Assembly: GCF_035222375.1 (NCBI RefSeq)
Contig: NC_085889.1
Coordinates: 3,720,001-3,784,000, forward strand
DNA from: Podospora pseudocomata
Taxonomy: Eukaryota > Ascomycota > Sordariomycetes > Sordariales > Podosporaceae
Length of the DNA: 64,000 nt
Direction: 5' to 3'
The notes under the pieces: model-generated
Seen by the model: only the letters and a program-made list of their open reading frames with translations
What the model was told of the DNA's origin: nothing
The model's database searches: none
Part shown: piece by piece, positions 48,101 to 61,922 of the stretch
Layout: every line of letters begins with the position of its first letter
Position numbering within the stretch: the stretch's first letter is position 1
Position numbers and translations under genes: made by a program

Positions 48101-48228
48101 GGCGCTAAGCAGAGGGAGTTAGCAATAGCAGTTCATGTTATGTAGAAATATCATTTCGACAGTACCAGCAAGAGATGTCCTCTGTTCTTTGCACCACCCC
48201 TCAAGGCGATGATTCTCGCGCCAAGCAT
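45153..48228 (-). CDS. Large probable mitochondrial protein, perhaps PPR/helical-repeat type
   Basis: Two exons, 48166-48228 and 45153-48104, 1004 aa. The first exon encodes MLGARIIALRGGAKNRGHLLL, a basic amphipathic presequence; its splice (GTACTG donor, TGCTAAC branch site, TTAG acceptor) is in phase with RLHGHPQQYLNQ and the rest. A poly-Glu run near residue 85 comes from a TTC microsatellite. The remainder is all-helical looking, with Trp-rich stretches, LTALEIARITPPAPDELYHT and a C-terminal block MDWVLDGWMSDYFSEEI. These resemble fungal pentatricopeptide-type proteins that act on mitochondrial RNA, but I cannot align clear 35-residue repeats, so that is a guess. The gene diverges from the SAS2-like gene with 341 bp between starts. 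Confidence 0.8.
47890..47937 (-). repeat. Glu-encoding TTC/GAA microsatellite
   Basis: About fifteen TTC units on the plus strand (one TAC interruption) encode the poly-Glu run of the mitochondrial protein. Confidence 0.9.
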
Positions 48229-48569
48229 TGGTACAGGCAATGGCCGGTCATCGTGGCAGCTACGGCTCACTATTGATCGTCGGGCACTGTCATGTGGTCG
48301 AGAAAGAGAAACGTCGAGAGGAGCTATTGTTGCTATCGATCTCCCACGTTGAGGTTCAAAAATTGAAGATTCAGAAGCTTGGACATCCATCCATCCAGTC
48401 GCCAAGCTCCACCTGCACCCCACCACCAGGACCAGTGGCATCTCTTGGCATCTCTCATCGTTCGCAGTCCCCACAGCTAATCCCTGCTCGAGCTTCGGTT
48501 TCGAAGCTCCAGCCTCGTCGCGACTTGCGCCTGCTTCCCAATTGCTCAGGGGCATCACGAGCAGGCAAG
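48229..48569. promoter_or_regulatory. Bidirectional promoter, mitochondrial protein and SAS2-like gene
   Basis: Only 341 bp separate the divergent start codons. The SAS2 frame is open across the whole stretch, with an in-frame ATG at 48240, so coding sequence could extend into it. Confidence 0.5.
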
Positions 48570-50487
48570 ATGCCCGGACTTGTTAGGAAGAAACGAATCA
48601 GCGACGAACCAGATACACAAGATGCTCCCGCTACGACATCCGCCTTACCAGGTGCTCCTTCACGAAGAGCAACTCGTCAATCCTCGACCGCCCCGCTACC
48701 GACACCAGAAGATCCCGAGCCACGACGCCGTCGCCGCCGCGTCGAAAGCGAAGCGGAGGAAGAGCTACCCGTGACATTGCCACTTCGCAAATCTCGAGCA
48801 CTTCAAGGGAAGGAGAATGTGCCTCTGACCACGGTGGAAAACTTACCAAAAGCCACGCGCTCCACACGGCATAGCGGCGGACTTGAGACTGGGGTTGCTG
48901 AAAACCTTGCACCATCGGTGCCCTCTCAGCCTGCTCCAGCGTCACTACCTGTCCCCACGGTCCCTCATCGCTCGCCTGTTGCCCCTCGTCCGGTTGGCAG
49001 ACCACCAGGTCGACCCTCAAGCCACGCACAGACAGTGCCTCCAAATCAATCCGTTACCGTGGGACGAAACAAGCCCATCACCATGGCTACGTCAGGCTCG
49101 CAACCGGGCCATCCAGCGTCGAAAACCGACTCCGTAACAGCGACGAAGACGTCCGATCGAAAGAGTGCCATCAAGAATACACAGACCGACCGAAACATAG
49201 ACAAGGTCGTCCTTGGAGACCTCTGTTTCAAGACTTGGTACCCTTCCTACTTTGGCAAAGAAGTCCTGGACAATGGCCCCGGCACGCTCGACCGTCTCTA
49301 TGTCTGCGATTGTTGCTTCAAGTACTCCAAAGAGCTAGTCGCTTGGTGGCAGCACGTTCAACTCTGTCGGGCAAAGAACTTTATTCCAGGTTCAAAGATA
49401 TACACCCACCCCAAAGGCCAGCGAACCGTTCTCAAGGCATGTGGTCCACCGCCCAAATCCGGCAGAGGTAGGAAGAGCAATGCCAGTCAAAAGATGGTAG
49501 AGGAGTTGGTTCAAGACCAAGGGGAGTGGAGCATCTGGGAGGTTGACGGCGAGGTCGATGTGGTAAGTTGTCTTGGGCTGGTATTCGTCATGACATAAAA
49601 CTAATTATTCTGAACAGCTGTTCTGCCAGAATCTCTCTCTGTTTGCCAAACTCTTCTTGGACAATAAGTCTGTCTTTTTTGACGTCACCGGCTTCAAGTA
49701 TTTTCTGCTCGTCTACACAACCCCGGCTGTTCCAGCACCGTCTTTGCCAACACCGCCAGAACACCCATCATCCTCATCCGGCTCCGGCAACGCCCCTCGC
49801 CAACCACGTAGCCAGGTGGTCGGGTTCTTCTCGAAAGAGAAGATGTCCTGGGACAACAACAACCTGGCATGCATCCTCGTCTTTCCACCATGGCAGCGCA
49901 AAGGCCTGGGGTCATTGCTGATGGGCGTAAGCTACGAGATCTCCAAACGGGAAGGAGTGCTAGGTGGACCTGAGAAGCCCATTAGCGAATTGGGCAAAAA
50001 GGGGTACAAGAGGTTTTGGGGCAATGAGATCGCGATGTGGCTTCTGAGTATCCCACCGACGAGCTCGGGTGCCATAGAGGATGGACAAGAAGTGGCGACA
50101 GTGGATGTTTACGACTGCAGCAAGGCCACTTGGATAGTTCCTGAGGATTGCTTGATGGTGTTGAGAGACATGGGAGTTGTGGAGGATGCAGGGGTTGGGC
50201 CGGTGGTGAAGCATTCTGCGCTTGGTACACCCACGGAACTGGAAGGTTCGATCGGTGCGCCACTGCCAGCTCCTGATGGTGTTGCCAACAATGAGAAAGA
50301 GGGCACGCCACAGCAGGAAGAGCCAGTGGCTCATCAGCGGCGGGTCATGATCCGGCACGAGGCAGTGATGGAGTGGGTGAAGAAGAACAGGATCAGCTTG
50401 AAAAAGCCATGTGATCCAAACGGTTTTGTGGAGGGCTATGCCATGAAGAAGGAGAATGATTCTGCGGCGGCAGAGGAGTCGGGGTAG
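48570..50487 (+). CDS. sas2: MYST-family histone acetyltransferase, SAS2-like
   Basis: Two exons, 48570-49562 and 49618-50487, phase 0, 620 aa. MYST enzymes acetylate histone tails; yeast SAS2 targets H4K16. The first 210 residues are basic, Pro-rich and probably disordered. The MYST domain starts near LGDLCFKTWYPSYF with the C2HC zinc finger CDCCFKYSKELVAWWQHVQLC (truncated here: Cys pair, then His and Cys). The catalytic core reads LFCQNLSLFAKLFLDNKSVF, NLACILVFPPWQRKGLG with the catalytic Cys and acetyl-CoA loop, and GGPEKPISELGKKGYKRFW with the general-base Glu. The insertion after YFLLVYTTP is longer than in ESA1 and Pro/Ser-rich. SAS2 is favoured over ESA1/SAS3 because a chromodomain and a long acidic tail are absent. 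An in-frame upstream ATG at 48240 is a less likely start. Confidence 0.85.
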
Positions 50488-53400
50488 CATTGATATCCAT
50501 CATCATTCAGGGAGCATTCGAATTTGGGTTGGGTCAGGAGTTATGGGAATATGATACCAACGGACGGATGAGTGGGATGGGCTTCATGGATTAGGTTAAC
50601 AATACTGGGCTATTAACGAGCGATTCAGGGTTTACAGGACGTGGATGGCAAAAAAAAAAAAAAACAATGGATCTTTTGTGTACATACATTGGAGGCTTCA
50701 AGTCGCTGGCCAAAATTGATCAAGGTTCCCAAAACCAACTCGAGATATGACTGACGCTATCACAACAATAGGAAGCACCGATAAGAAGAAGAAAATAAAT
50801 TAAATCAAAAGCAACGCTGTGGCAGATGTCGTGGACAAAAGGGGGGATAGTGAATGGGAAAGATGTGGGTTGTTGCGCTGTCTGAATATTGTCGATACTT
50901 TGCTGTTGGCCACTTAACCAATGACGAAATCTATCCTCCCTTGGATTCTTAGAGTTTTGGTAGGTGTCTGATGACTAGACTTCTTTTGCTGATGTATATA
51001 TCACGATATGGTTATCCTGTCTATTCCGTGTTATGCCGATTTAGTACCCCCCTTGGCCGATAGAATTTGACCATACAAAGAATGCTTACCTTATTTCTTG
51101 TTTATCTATGGATCTAAATCAGGTCTGTCTAGTTCAAATCTAACACCTAGATAGAGTAGACTTCTCGTCAAGACGTACATCTAGTCTTGATCATCGATGG
51201 CTAGTATACATATAAGACTGGTACGGTCCTCTCACATAACCAGCCCCAACTTTCAACAGACAATCTCCCACTTTCACCTCGCCCAAAACCGAAACAGTCC
51301 CCTCATATAGTAACCCACTCTTCCCCCCAAAACCCCCCCAAAACCCCCATCCTAAACCCTCTTCTTCAGCAACAACAACCACCTACATCCTCCACCATCA
51401 TCACAACAGGGGTCATTCTAAACTAGCAAATTCTGTCCGGGAGCTACCTTGTCCAGGCATTCCCACACCGTTACCCCATCACCACACCCTCCTCCCTCTG
51501 GGATATCTCCCCATCATATGTTCTTCTCTCTGGTCTCTTATCGGACCTCCGATGATGCTTGTGAGCAAGGCGCGCGCAAGCGAACGAGAGAATCAAAGTA
51601 CTCTGAAATAGTCTGCGCTCGCTGTCATGGCTGCCAAGGGAGGTGTGAGGTCCTGAGATGGCGTGGTCAGCACAGTATCGGTGCGGTCATGGTTCCGAGA
51701 GAGAGAAGAATGCAGCACGGTAGGAAGGCACTTAGGAAAGGAAAGGAAGGATACAGTACAAGAGATGTGGGCCAGAGGAGAGAAGAGTACAGTATGATAG
51801 AGGAGGAGAGAACCTAGGAAAAATAGAATCGTGCAGCTGTGCATTTGTCTAGAGGGCGGTAAAGCTAGCGTTGCGATGTAATCCGCTAGCGAGCGGAGGG
51901 AGCCAGTTAGGGACCTCTGGGAGCCGGGGGGTCGGAATGTGTACCTTCCTTGTAGAGGAGTGGTTGTTGTTGTTGTTGGCGTGTTGGTTGGTGGGAGTGG
52001 CGGCGTAGGAGTTGCTGGTGAGGGTGGGAGAGCGAGTATCTTGCTATTCCAAGATGTTTGGGAGGTAACTTGGACTGCAAAGCGGCATGATGGGTACCTA
52101 GGTAGGGTGTAAATGAGCTTTGTCTATGGTGATGTTGAAGCCCAGATTTCAATATAACTTATCAGACAGCCCGAACTTACATTTTGTCGAGGATAAATAC
52201 AGCAGTCACTTAGTCCAGATTTACGTTATACAGGACAGATACATTATCTAAACTACCACAGTGGAGTCCTGTCGTCCATTATCCAGTCTCCATCCATCCA
52301 CGGTCTACAACCCAAAAACCCCATCAATCTGACATCCGTACATCCAAAAGTCCAAGCCAGCCTCAACCTATGTCACTATCGACCCCTTAAACTATCTTCT
52401 CCCATCAACAACAACGACAGCCTCTAAACTCTTTCAAAATACAAACCAACTACATCAATAACCCACCTTTTCCCTCCTCGCCCTCTATCCCCTTTCAGCA
52501 AGAGACCTTTTTCCCCAATCCTTATTCTCCTACACAGATACCTAGCTGATCTATATCAAACCTAAAAGTCTCAAGCTCGAACCGATTGCTCATAATGTTA
52601 CATAAGAGAATGGCAAACACCAGCCAGGAAGCTTTCAAGAGAGTGTCTCAAGCTGAGCTCCTTCAAGCTATGATTACCTGTCGTTACTTCGAAATTACCT
52701 AGTGAAAATTATGTTGCCTGGAGGAACAGTTCTCGATCATGGGTTTAGACTGTCGTATTCAGAGGAGCATCAACTCCATCATCATTCCTCATTCTCTTCA
52801 AAAGGGCAACTGCCCCCTGTCCAATATGACGTTGCCCCTGCTCAGGAGCTATGGCCACACCAAAGAGGTTCATCATGATCCACAGGCTTCAAACTCGCAA
52901 CTTCGAACTCATCATTTCGTCTGATTTATAGACCATAAAGCTCAAGATCTCCATCCACAGCTTCAGTCCTCGATAAGTCTTTAATTACAAGACATCTCGG
53001 TCCTCGGTGAAGTACCAACCGCGACCTCTTCAGCCACCTCAGACATCCCGGTATCTCCCGGCCTACACCACCACCAAATCTCACAATGTGGCGCCGACAA
53101 CAATGCGTCACTCTCAAATTACACCGGCCAGATATAAATACCCTCGTCACTCCCAGTCTCAACAATCACAGACTGCCTCTCATTATCACCACCAGTTTCG
53201 GCTCATGTGCAACACAATCATCATAAACATATTTAACCCGGCAGCGTTCCGGCCACCCGGGTAGCCCGATTCGGTATTTACCCAACCAATTCGGCAAAGC
53301 CTATCTTGTTTCACCGCCGACTCACCTTTTTCCCTCCATTCCGTCATGCTGCCTTACCGAGCAGATCGTTGGAAGCTTTCAAGGTTCGATCTGGGTCAAA

Positions 53401-54500
53401 AGTTTTGTGGTTCGACCAACCAGCGAAGCTTCCGACCCTCCCCCTTTTGCCAACACTGCCGCGTTCATCCGTTACACAACATTTGCGGCAACAGCGGTGT
53501 TTGTCGGAGTTTGATCCCGTTGGGAAGATTCGAGAATTGACAATTTGGTGAGTTCCATTCAGAAATTGACAATCAGAGTCAAAGCCAGTTCCTACCAGTT
53601 GAGCCCGATGGTTGAAAGCTTCCCAAGCTTCCTGGAGCTTCAAATGCCCCTCAGTTCGAAAAAAGAGGCATTTTTCACATCCTGTCGTCATGCCCGGCCC
53701 TGGTTCTGGTGGTGGAGTTAAAGTGGACGGCTATCGGCCCTCAACAAGTGAGGTTGCGGGAAATCGCCGCTAAGTGGGGGCCTCGTGGGGGCTTGCGATA
53801 GACCCTGGTCAGAAAACAGGAGCCGCGCCAACCTCAGACATCAAACCCCAAGCTGAAAATTTTCAGTGACACAAAAACCGAGAGCTTCGTTGGGTTCGAA
53901 CAAGACCAAGCTTGTGCTGCCTTGTCCAGGTCCAAGGACCCAGCTTCCCAAGAGGTTCGTCGATGGCTCCCGTGCTCCGTAGAAAGCTGCCAGATCCATG
54001 AATCATGCCCCCTCCGTCACCGAGCTTGTTGCTTTGCTCGAGCTGTGCTGCTGGCTCCTGGTTGCTGGTGCTGCTGCTGCTGCTGCTGCTGTTCGTCCCT
54101 CCGTAAACCTCTTGTAGAATCCGGCTTTGCCCGGCGGAATTCCCTTTCGTCCCCTGGAAAAGCGGTGCAGCTGCTGGGCAAGTGCCGCACAGCAAAATTT
54201 TCCCTCTGGCTCTCCTCGCAGACCTGGGAATTCCAACTTCTGACCCACTTTCAGAGCTCTCGGTGGAGCGATTTCCCTCGAATTGACCACTCACGTCGCC
54301 CATCATCGATGCTCGAGCCCGTTGCCCGGACCAGCCCGAGGTTCCGCTTTCCCCAGCTGACCACTTGTTCTTCCTCGCACTTTTCCCTTCCCTCCTCTTT
54401 TTCCCTCTCCCACTCAGCAGTCGAGCCTCACCTCCAAAGAGCATCTTCTCGATCCCCGTCTTTTGCATCACCTCTGCATACCCCCTTCTCATCAGACACA
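50488..54500. other. Four-kilobase region without recognised genes
   Basis: From the SAS2-like stop to ATP9. It has a poly-A run at 50650-50663, AT-richer sequence at 50.9-51.2 kb and 52.1-52.6 kb, and a CTG repeat at 54069-54091 in the presumed ATP9 leader. The frames here are under 130 codons or overlap on both strands (53863-54501 minus, 53922-54605 plus) without motif. A non-coding RNA gene cannot be excluded. Confidence 0.5.
54069..54091 (+). repeat. CTG microsatellite upstream of ATP9
   Basis: About seven CTG units, 410 bp before the ATP9 start codon, probably in its 5' leader or promoter. Confidence 0.85.
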
Positions 54501-57218
<2,718 letters not shown>

Positions 57219-59007
57219 TCAATTCCTGACCAACAAGCTGCGGCCAGTCATCTCCTCGGGAATTGGCAGGCCCATGGCGGCAAGCACAGTAGGGGCAACA
57301 TCGCCGAGGACACCCTCCTCCTTCTTCAGACTCCAGCCCTCGGGGGCGTTGGCCATGATGAAGGGCACCTTGTTGGTGGTGTGAGACGTCTTGGGCTTGC
57401 CGTCGGGGAACTTCATCTCCTCGGCGTTGCCGTGGTCGGACGTGATGAAGAGAATGTAGCCGTTCTTCTTGCATCCCTCATAGATCTTGCCAATGGCCTT
57501 GTCCGTGGCCGCGCAGCCGACGATGGCAGCCTCGTACACACCAGTGTGACCAACCATGTCGGGAGGAGCAAAGTTGTTCATGACGAAGGGGAACTCGCCC
57601 TCACCAAGACGCTTGACAACCTGCTCGGCGACACCGTCGGCGCTCATCTCGGGAGCCTTGTCGTAAGTGGCGACGCTCTTGTTGGAGGGCACAAGATCCT
57701 GGCTCTCGTCACGGACCTCGAGAGGGAACACCTTCTCAACACCACCGTTGAAAAAGAAGGTGACGTGGGCATACTTCTCCGTCTCGGCAACGTGAACCTG
57801 CTTGACGCCCTGCTTGCCCAACCACTCAGCAAGCACATTGCCCATGTGCTGGGGCTTGAAAGCAACCTCGAAGGGGTAGTCGACCTTGTACTGGGTCATG
57901 GTGACCAAGTTGATCTTGGGGTAGGGGAAATCCGGGAGGACTGACCGGTCGACGTCGCCCAAAACCTGCGTGATTTGGCGGACACGATCGGAACGGTAGT
58001 TGAAGAAGAAGACGTTATCACCATCTAAGAGATGTCAGCACTGCTTTTAAGGCAATGACTGGAATGCCACACACCCTCGATGCGAGACTCCTGGCCACCA
58101 ACAATGATGGGCTTGAGAAACTCGTCGTTCTCGCCCTTGTCATAACGCTCCTTGATGGTCTTGACCGGGTCGGTGCTCTCCTCGCCTTCGCCGAGGACAA
58201 GGCCCTTGAGAGCGATCTCGACACGTTCCCATCTCTTGTCACGGTCCATGGCATAGTATCTGCCGACAATGGTGGCAATCTCACCAATACCAAGCTCCTT
58301 GATCTTGGCGAGCAGTTCCTCCAGGTAACCGGCACCGGACTTGGGGTCGGTGTCACGGCCATCACCGAAGAAGTGGATGTAGACCTTGGGGATGCCATAC
58401 TGCTTGGCAGCCTCGAGGAGAGCATAAAGATGGGTTTGCTTGGCGTGCTGTTATCGTGAACAAAACGTCAGCGGATATCCCCCAACATACACCGGCAGCT
58501 CTGGCAACCCGGTCAGCACCTACCACACCACCATGCGAGACCAAACCGCACAAGTGAAGACGGCCATTGCTGTTCTTGGCCGCCTCCATAACCTTCTTGA
58601 TCACATCGTTCTCGGCGAGTTTGCCCTGCTTGATCGTTTGGTCGATGCGGACGACATCCTGCCAGACGACACGGCCGGCGCCAATGTTGAGATGGCCAAC
58701 TTCGGAGTTACCCATCAGCCCCTCAGGGAGGCCGACAGCGAGGGAGGAGGCATCGAGCTCGGTGAATCCGGTGGTGCTCCTGGAGAACTCGTCCATGACG
58801 GGGGTTTCGGCGGCAGCAATAGCATCGCCATTCTTGGGAGACTCCTCCGAGGGGATACCCCAGCCGTCAATCACGACTGTAACACGAACGAACCAACATC
58901 ATAATCAGCCATCCCAGCTCCAGATAGATCAGGATACAGCCCAGCACGAGCGGGAGATCGGGGCGGCGAGGAGACGTACTCAGGCAAGCCTTGTGATCGG
59001 GAGCCAT
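57219..59007 (-). CDS. gpmI: Phosphoglycerate mutase, 2,3-bisphosphoglycerate-independent
   Basis: Four exons: 58980-59007, 58524-58876, 58075-58447, 57219-58024; 519 aa, the usual iPGM length. It interconverts 3- and 2-phosphoglycerate in glycolysis through a phosphoserine. The start reads MAPDHKACLIVIDGWGIPSE across the first splice, with metal ligand Asp13. The nucleophile is Ser67 in LPEGLMGNSEVGH. HAKQTHLYALLEAAK, FFGDGRDTDP, YYAMDRDKRWER, DNVFFFNYRSDRVRQI, YAHVTFFFNGG and the C-terminal metal site ITSDHGNAEEM complete the family pattern. Filamentous fungi use this enzyme in place of the yeast cofactor-dependent form. C-ending codons throughout indicate high expression. It diverges from the MED9-like gene. 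Confidence 0.96.
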
Positions 59008-59650
59008 GTTTACTTTTTGGAAGCTTTGTAGCTAGGTGGGTTCTTCGTAGGTGTAGGGTTCGGGTTTAACTGGAGGGCGGCTCAGTGACACCACGACTTC
59101 TTGAGGAATTGTAGGATTTAAATTGACAACCTGGAAGATGCGGGATAAAACCTCAGATGATCGGGATCTTTTCAGCCAAAAGAAAAAAAAGATTCCAAGC
59201 TTGGTTCAGCGCAAAAGGAACTTGTTGGGAAGGCCGATGGCGGGGTAGTTAGTCCCTCAGCGTCTCTCTCTCGACCCACCCCCACCTGACGTCGATGTCC
59301 GTTTGAACCCACCGAAGCGTCATAGCGTCCTTTTTGACAGCCGTCCGACCACTCACAACTGTCAATTTGAGCACCCTTCCCCCACGGCGCCGCACGGGTT
59401 CCAGCGCCAGGAACGCGTACCCACACCAGTTGACTTTGACATCGCGATTGCAATCGTTATCGCGAAGCGCCTTGCGAGAGCATCACTTTTTGCGCCCACT
59501 TTCAGAGACCACTTCACCGACAACCACCGCACGCGGGGAACCATCCTGCTGATCATTCAACCAACCCTCAACCATCACGACCCCGACAACTCCCTACCTT
59601 TGAACAACATCTCAACCTCCCCACCTCTCCAACCACTCCCAACGACGACA
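59008..59650. promoter_or_regulatory. Divergent promoter, phosphoglycerate mutase and MED9-like gene
   Basis: About 640 bp. The right third is C-rich with few G, the leader of the MED9-like gene. No clear element identified. Confidence 0.4.
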
Positions 59651-60096
59651 ATGCCCCCCAACCGCCCCCAATCAAAGGCCCCCTCCCCTCCCCCTCTCTC
59701 TCCCCTCCGACCTAGACACCCCCCCCCCCTCCTCCCCCTCCTCCTAACCCTCCGTTCCTCCCTCTCCTCCTCGTCCCAGACCAAACCCCCCTCCCCGTAA
59801 CCGGCACAACCCCCCTCCCAACCTCCAACCCGCAAACCACCCTCCCCTTCACAACAAAAGAACTCGCCTCCTCCACCGACCCAATCAAGCACAAGCTCCA
59901 GCGCGCCCGCCACTCGATAAAGCAAATGGAGGACATCGCCCGCCTCATCCCCCAGCAAGAAACCGAAATCATCGAGCTCGAAAAGCGCCGCAAGAAACAG
60001 GCCGAAATGCTCGCCAGGATCAAGGAGGAGGGCTTGGTTTTTAGCAGGGAGGGGGATAGGGAGGGGGAGGAGGGGAGGGGGGTGATGGTGGAGTGA
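59651..60096 (+). CDS. med9: MED9-like Mediator subunit, reading frame interrupted
   Basis: An ATG in good context at 59651 opens a frame (MPPNRPQSKAPSPPPL) that ends after 49 codons. The conserved part lies in another frame from about 59716 to the stop at 60094: LPFTTKELASSTDPIKHKLQ, then RARHSIKQMEDIARLIPQQE and a coiled segment EIIELEKRRKKQAEMLARI. This TTKEL..TDPIKHKLQRAR pattern is that of fungal MED9, a middle-module Mediator subunit. Two explanations fit: one base missing from the C run at 59718-59730, which would give about 148 aa, or an unrecognised intron (for example 59754-59860, with a weak GTTCCT donor). A GTAACC donor at 59797 gives the wrong phase. Identity is moderately sure, gene structure is not. 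Confidence 0.5.
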
Positions 60097-60642
60097 GTCG
60101 GGCGAAACAACATGAGAGGAGGGGAATGGGCTGCGGAAGGACAAGCATACACCAAAGGGGGGAGGAAGAACGGTGGGGAGCAGAGATTAGGCTGTTGTCG
60201 GTTCAGGCTTGAGTTCTTTGGAGAGCATGAGGGGACGACGAGGAAGGATGGATTGGCTGTGGTGATGGACAGACGAGCCACTGGTGGACAGGCTCCCAGT
60301 CCAGAACGAAGAATATACGATGGAGCTGGTAGACACTGGCTTGAACAGACAACAGAGCAATCAAGACTCCGTTGGTTGCTGCGATACGGCTCGGGCATCA
60401 ATGGAAAGGAGACACTGGTGATTTCAAGCCATGGGCGCAGCGATACGTCCAGATTTACGGCCAACAGCATAGCACAAGATACGAATAACGAACGATACCC
60501 AAACACAATAACAATAATTACTCAAATTAATTGACTCTATCAACATCCTTCCCCATACTAAATATGTATTACTGGGGAACCTACCCCTCTGTTGCATAAC
60601 CTACAGGCGCAGTTTGCCCTTTAAAAGAAAGAAACCACCCAT
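60097..60642. other. Convergent intergenic region
   Basis: About 545 bp with the 3' flanks of the MED9-like and cofactor C genes. No supported frame, repeat or RNA. Confidence 0.5.
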
Positions 60643-61680
60643 CTAAGCAATCCCAAACCTCCCCAGCACCCCCTTCACATCCCCTCCCTCATCCCCCATC
60701 ACCTCTCTCCAAACCTCCCCCTTCACCCTCTCCCCCTCCCCCAGCACCCCCCAGTTGGGACTCTGCCCCTCCTTCAACCACAAGAAATCCTTCACCTCCT
60801 TCCACTTGTTCTCCCCCTCTGCCCCTGTCTCCATCCCCTCCGGCAACGGCGCAAACCTCACCCCCTTGCACCCCTCAATAATCGGCTCGCTCCTCACCCA
60901 CAAATAAAAGTCCACCTCCTCGCAGTCATGAATCCTCACCTGCCTCGCCGTCACAACAACCACACACTTCTTGAGCCCCGTCACATGAACCGGGCCATCC
61001 ACATGCCCCGCCACAATAACACTCTTCTCAACCCCCTTGAGCATCAAACTCGCAAACGGCGCCGCCCGACAAGCTTCAACAGTAGGAGAGCAAAGGTTGA
61101 CCACACAGCTAGACAGATCAATAAGCTGCCCCGCCGACGAAGTCCGCGAGTGATCTGCCGGCAGCGTGATGACAGCATCCCTCTCCCCCTCCACCTTGAT
61201 CGCCCTCGGACTCCTCGACCTTCCCCTGCTCCCACCACCACCGGGCGACAAAGGCGGTGAGATCGGCGGCTGGCCATTCGTCTTCTCCCCCTTGGTCCCA
61301 TCCCTGTTGTTCACCAACCGGCGGGAATCACTCTTCGGGGCATCATCACCATCAACCGCCGCCGGCGGTCTCGGCCGGAACTGAAACCGACTCTTGGGCG
61401 CGAGCTTCGCCGTCGTCTCATCCAGCTCTTTCCGGAGGGTGTTCACCGCGTCGGTGTACACCCTATGATCGTACGCCGGCAAAAAATGCGTAGCGTCCCT
61501 CACGTCGTTGGTCAGGCGGGAAATGTTGGTCAGGATCACCTCTGTGGCATCCTGGCGCTCGCCGGCGACGGGGGCGATGGAGGGGAGGTGAGTGATTTGT
61601 TCTTGGATGTTGGCTTGCTGCATGCGAAAGTTGCGGTAGAAGCGCTCTTTGGCGTCTTCTTGGTGGGCCATGTTGATCAT
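60643..61680 (-). CDS. Tubulin-folding cofactor C (TBCC domain)
   Basis: Single exon, 345 aa. Cofactor C acts with cofactors D and E as a GTPase activator that releases native alpha/beta-tubulin. The N-terminus (AKERFYRNFRMQQANIQEQI) and the following 80 residues form the helical domain. After a Pro/Gly/Ser linker, the beta-helical TBCC domain runs from about 165: LIDLSSCVVNLCS, LMLKGVEKSVIVAGHVDGPV, and the arginine-finger segment TARQVRIHDCEEVDFYLWV, then EPIIEGCKGVRFAPL. The C-terminus (DFLWLKEGQSPNWGVL) is typical. Two in-frame ATGs are close, 61680 and 61671; the second has the better context. Coding-strand composition runs from C-rich to G-rich. Confidence 0.93.
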   Translation of the reverse strand: MINMAHQEDAKERFYRNFRMQQANIQEQITHLPSIAPVAGERQDATEVILTNISRLTNDVRDATHFLPAYDHRVYTDAVNTLRKELDETTAKLAPKSRFQFRPRPPAAVDGDDAPKSDSRRLVNNRDGTKGEKTNGQPPISPPLSPGGGGSRGRSRSPRAIKVEGERDAVITLPADHSRTSSAGQLIDLSSCVVNLCSPTVEACRAAPFASLMLKGVEKSVIVAGHVDGPVHVTGLKKCVVVVTARQVRIHDCEEVDFYLWVRSEPIIEGCKGVRFAPLPEGMETGAEGENKWKEVKDFLWLKEGQSPNWGVLGEGERVKGEVWREVMGDEGGDVKGVLGRFGIA

Positions 61681-61886
61681 CCTGATGGTGCTTGGGTGGA
61701 CTGGGTTGATGAATAACCCTGTTTTTGTATCTGGGAAGAAAAAAAAGTTGGCTTCTGCTGAGGGGTGGGTGGTGCATGGCCGTGTTAGTTGAGTGGTGTG
61801 ATATCAACAGATGATGTGAAAGTGTTGGTTGTGTTTCTGCAAAGACCACAACATCAGACGATCACATCAAGAGAGAAACGAACCTT

Positions 61887-61921
<35 letters not shown>

Positions 61922-61922
61922 A
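61887..61922 (+). repeat. TA/TG dinucleotide microsatellite
   Basis: TA units followed by about twelve TG units, 210 bp upstream of the cofactor C start. The composition repeats the pattern seen at 39325. Confidence 0.95.

Noticed and set aside
52560-52600. tRNA-like GGTTCGA box
   Set aside because: The flanking bases do not form a T-arm stem and no acceptor or anticodon stem can be drawn; the same holds for GGTTCGAAC at 53892.
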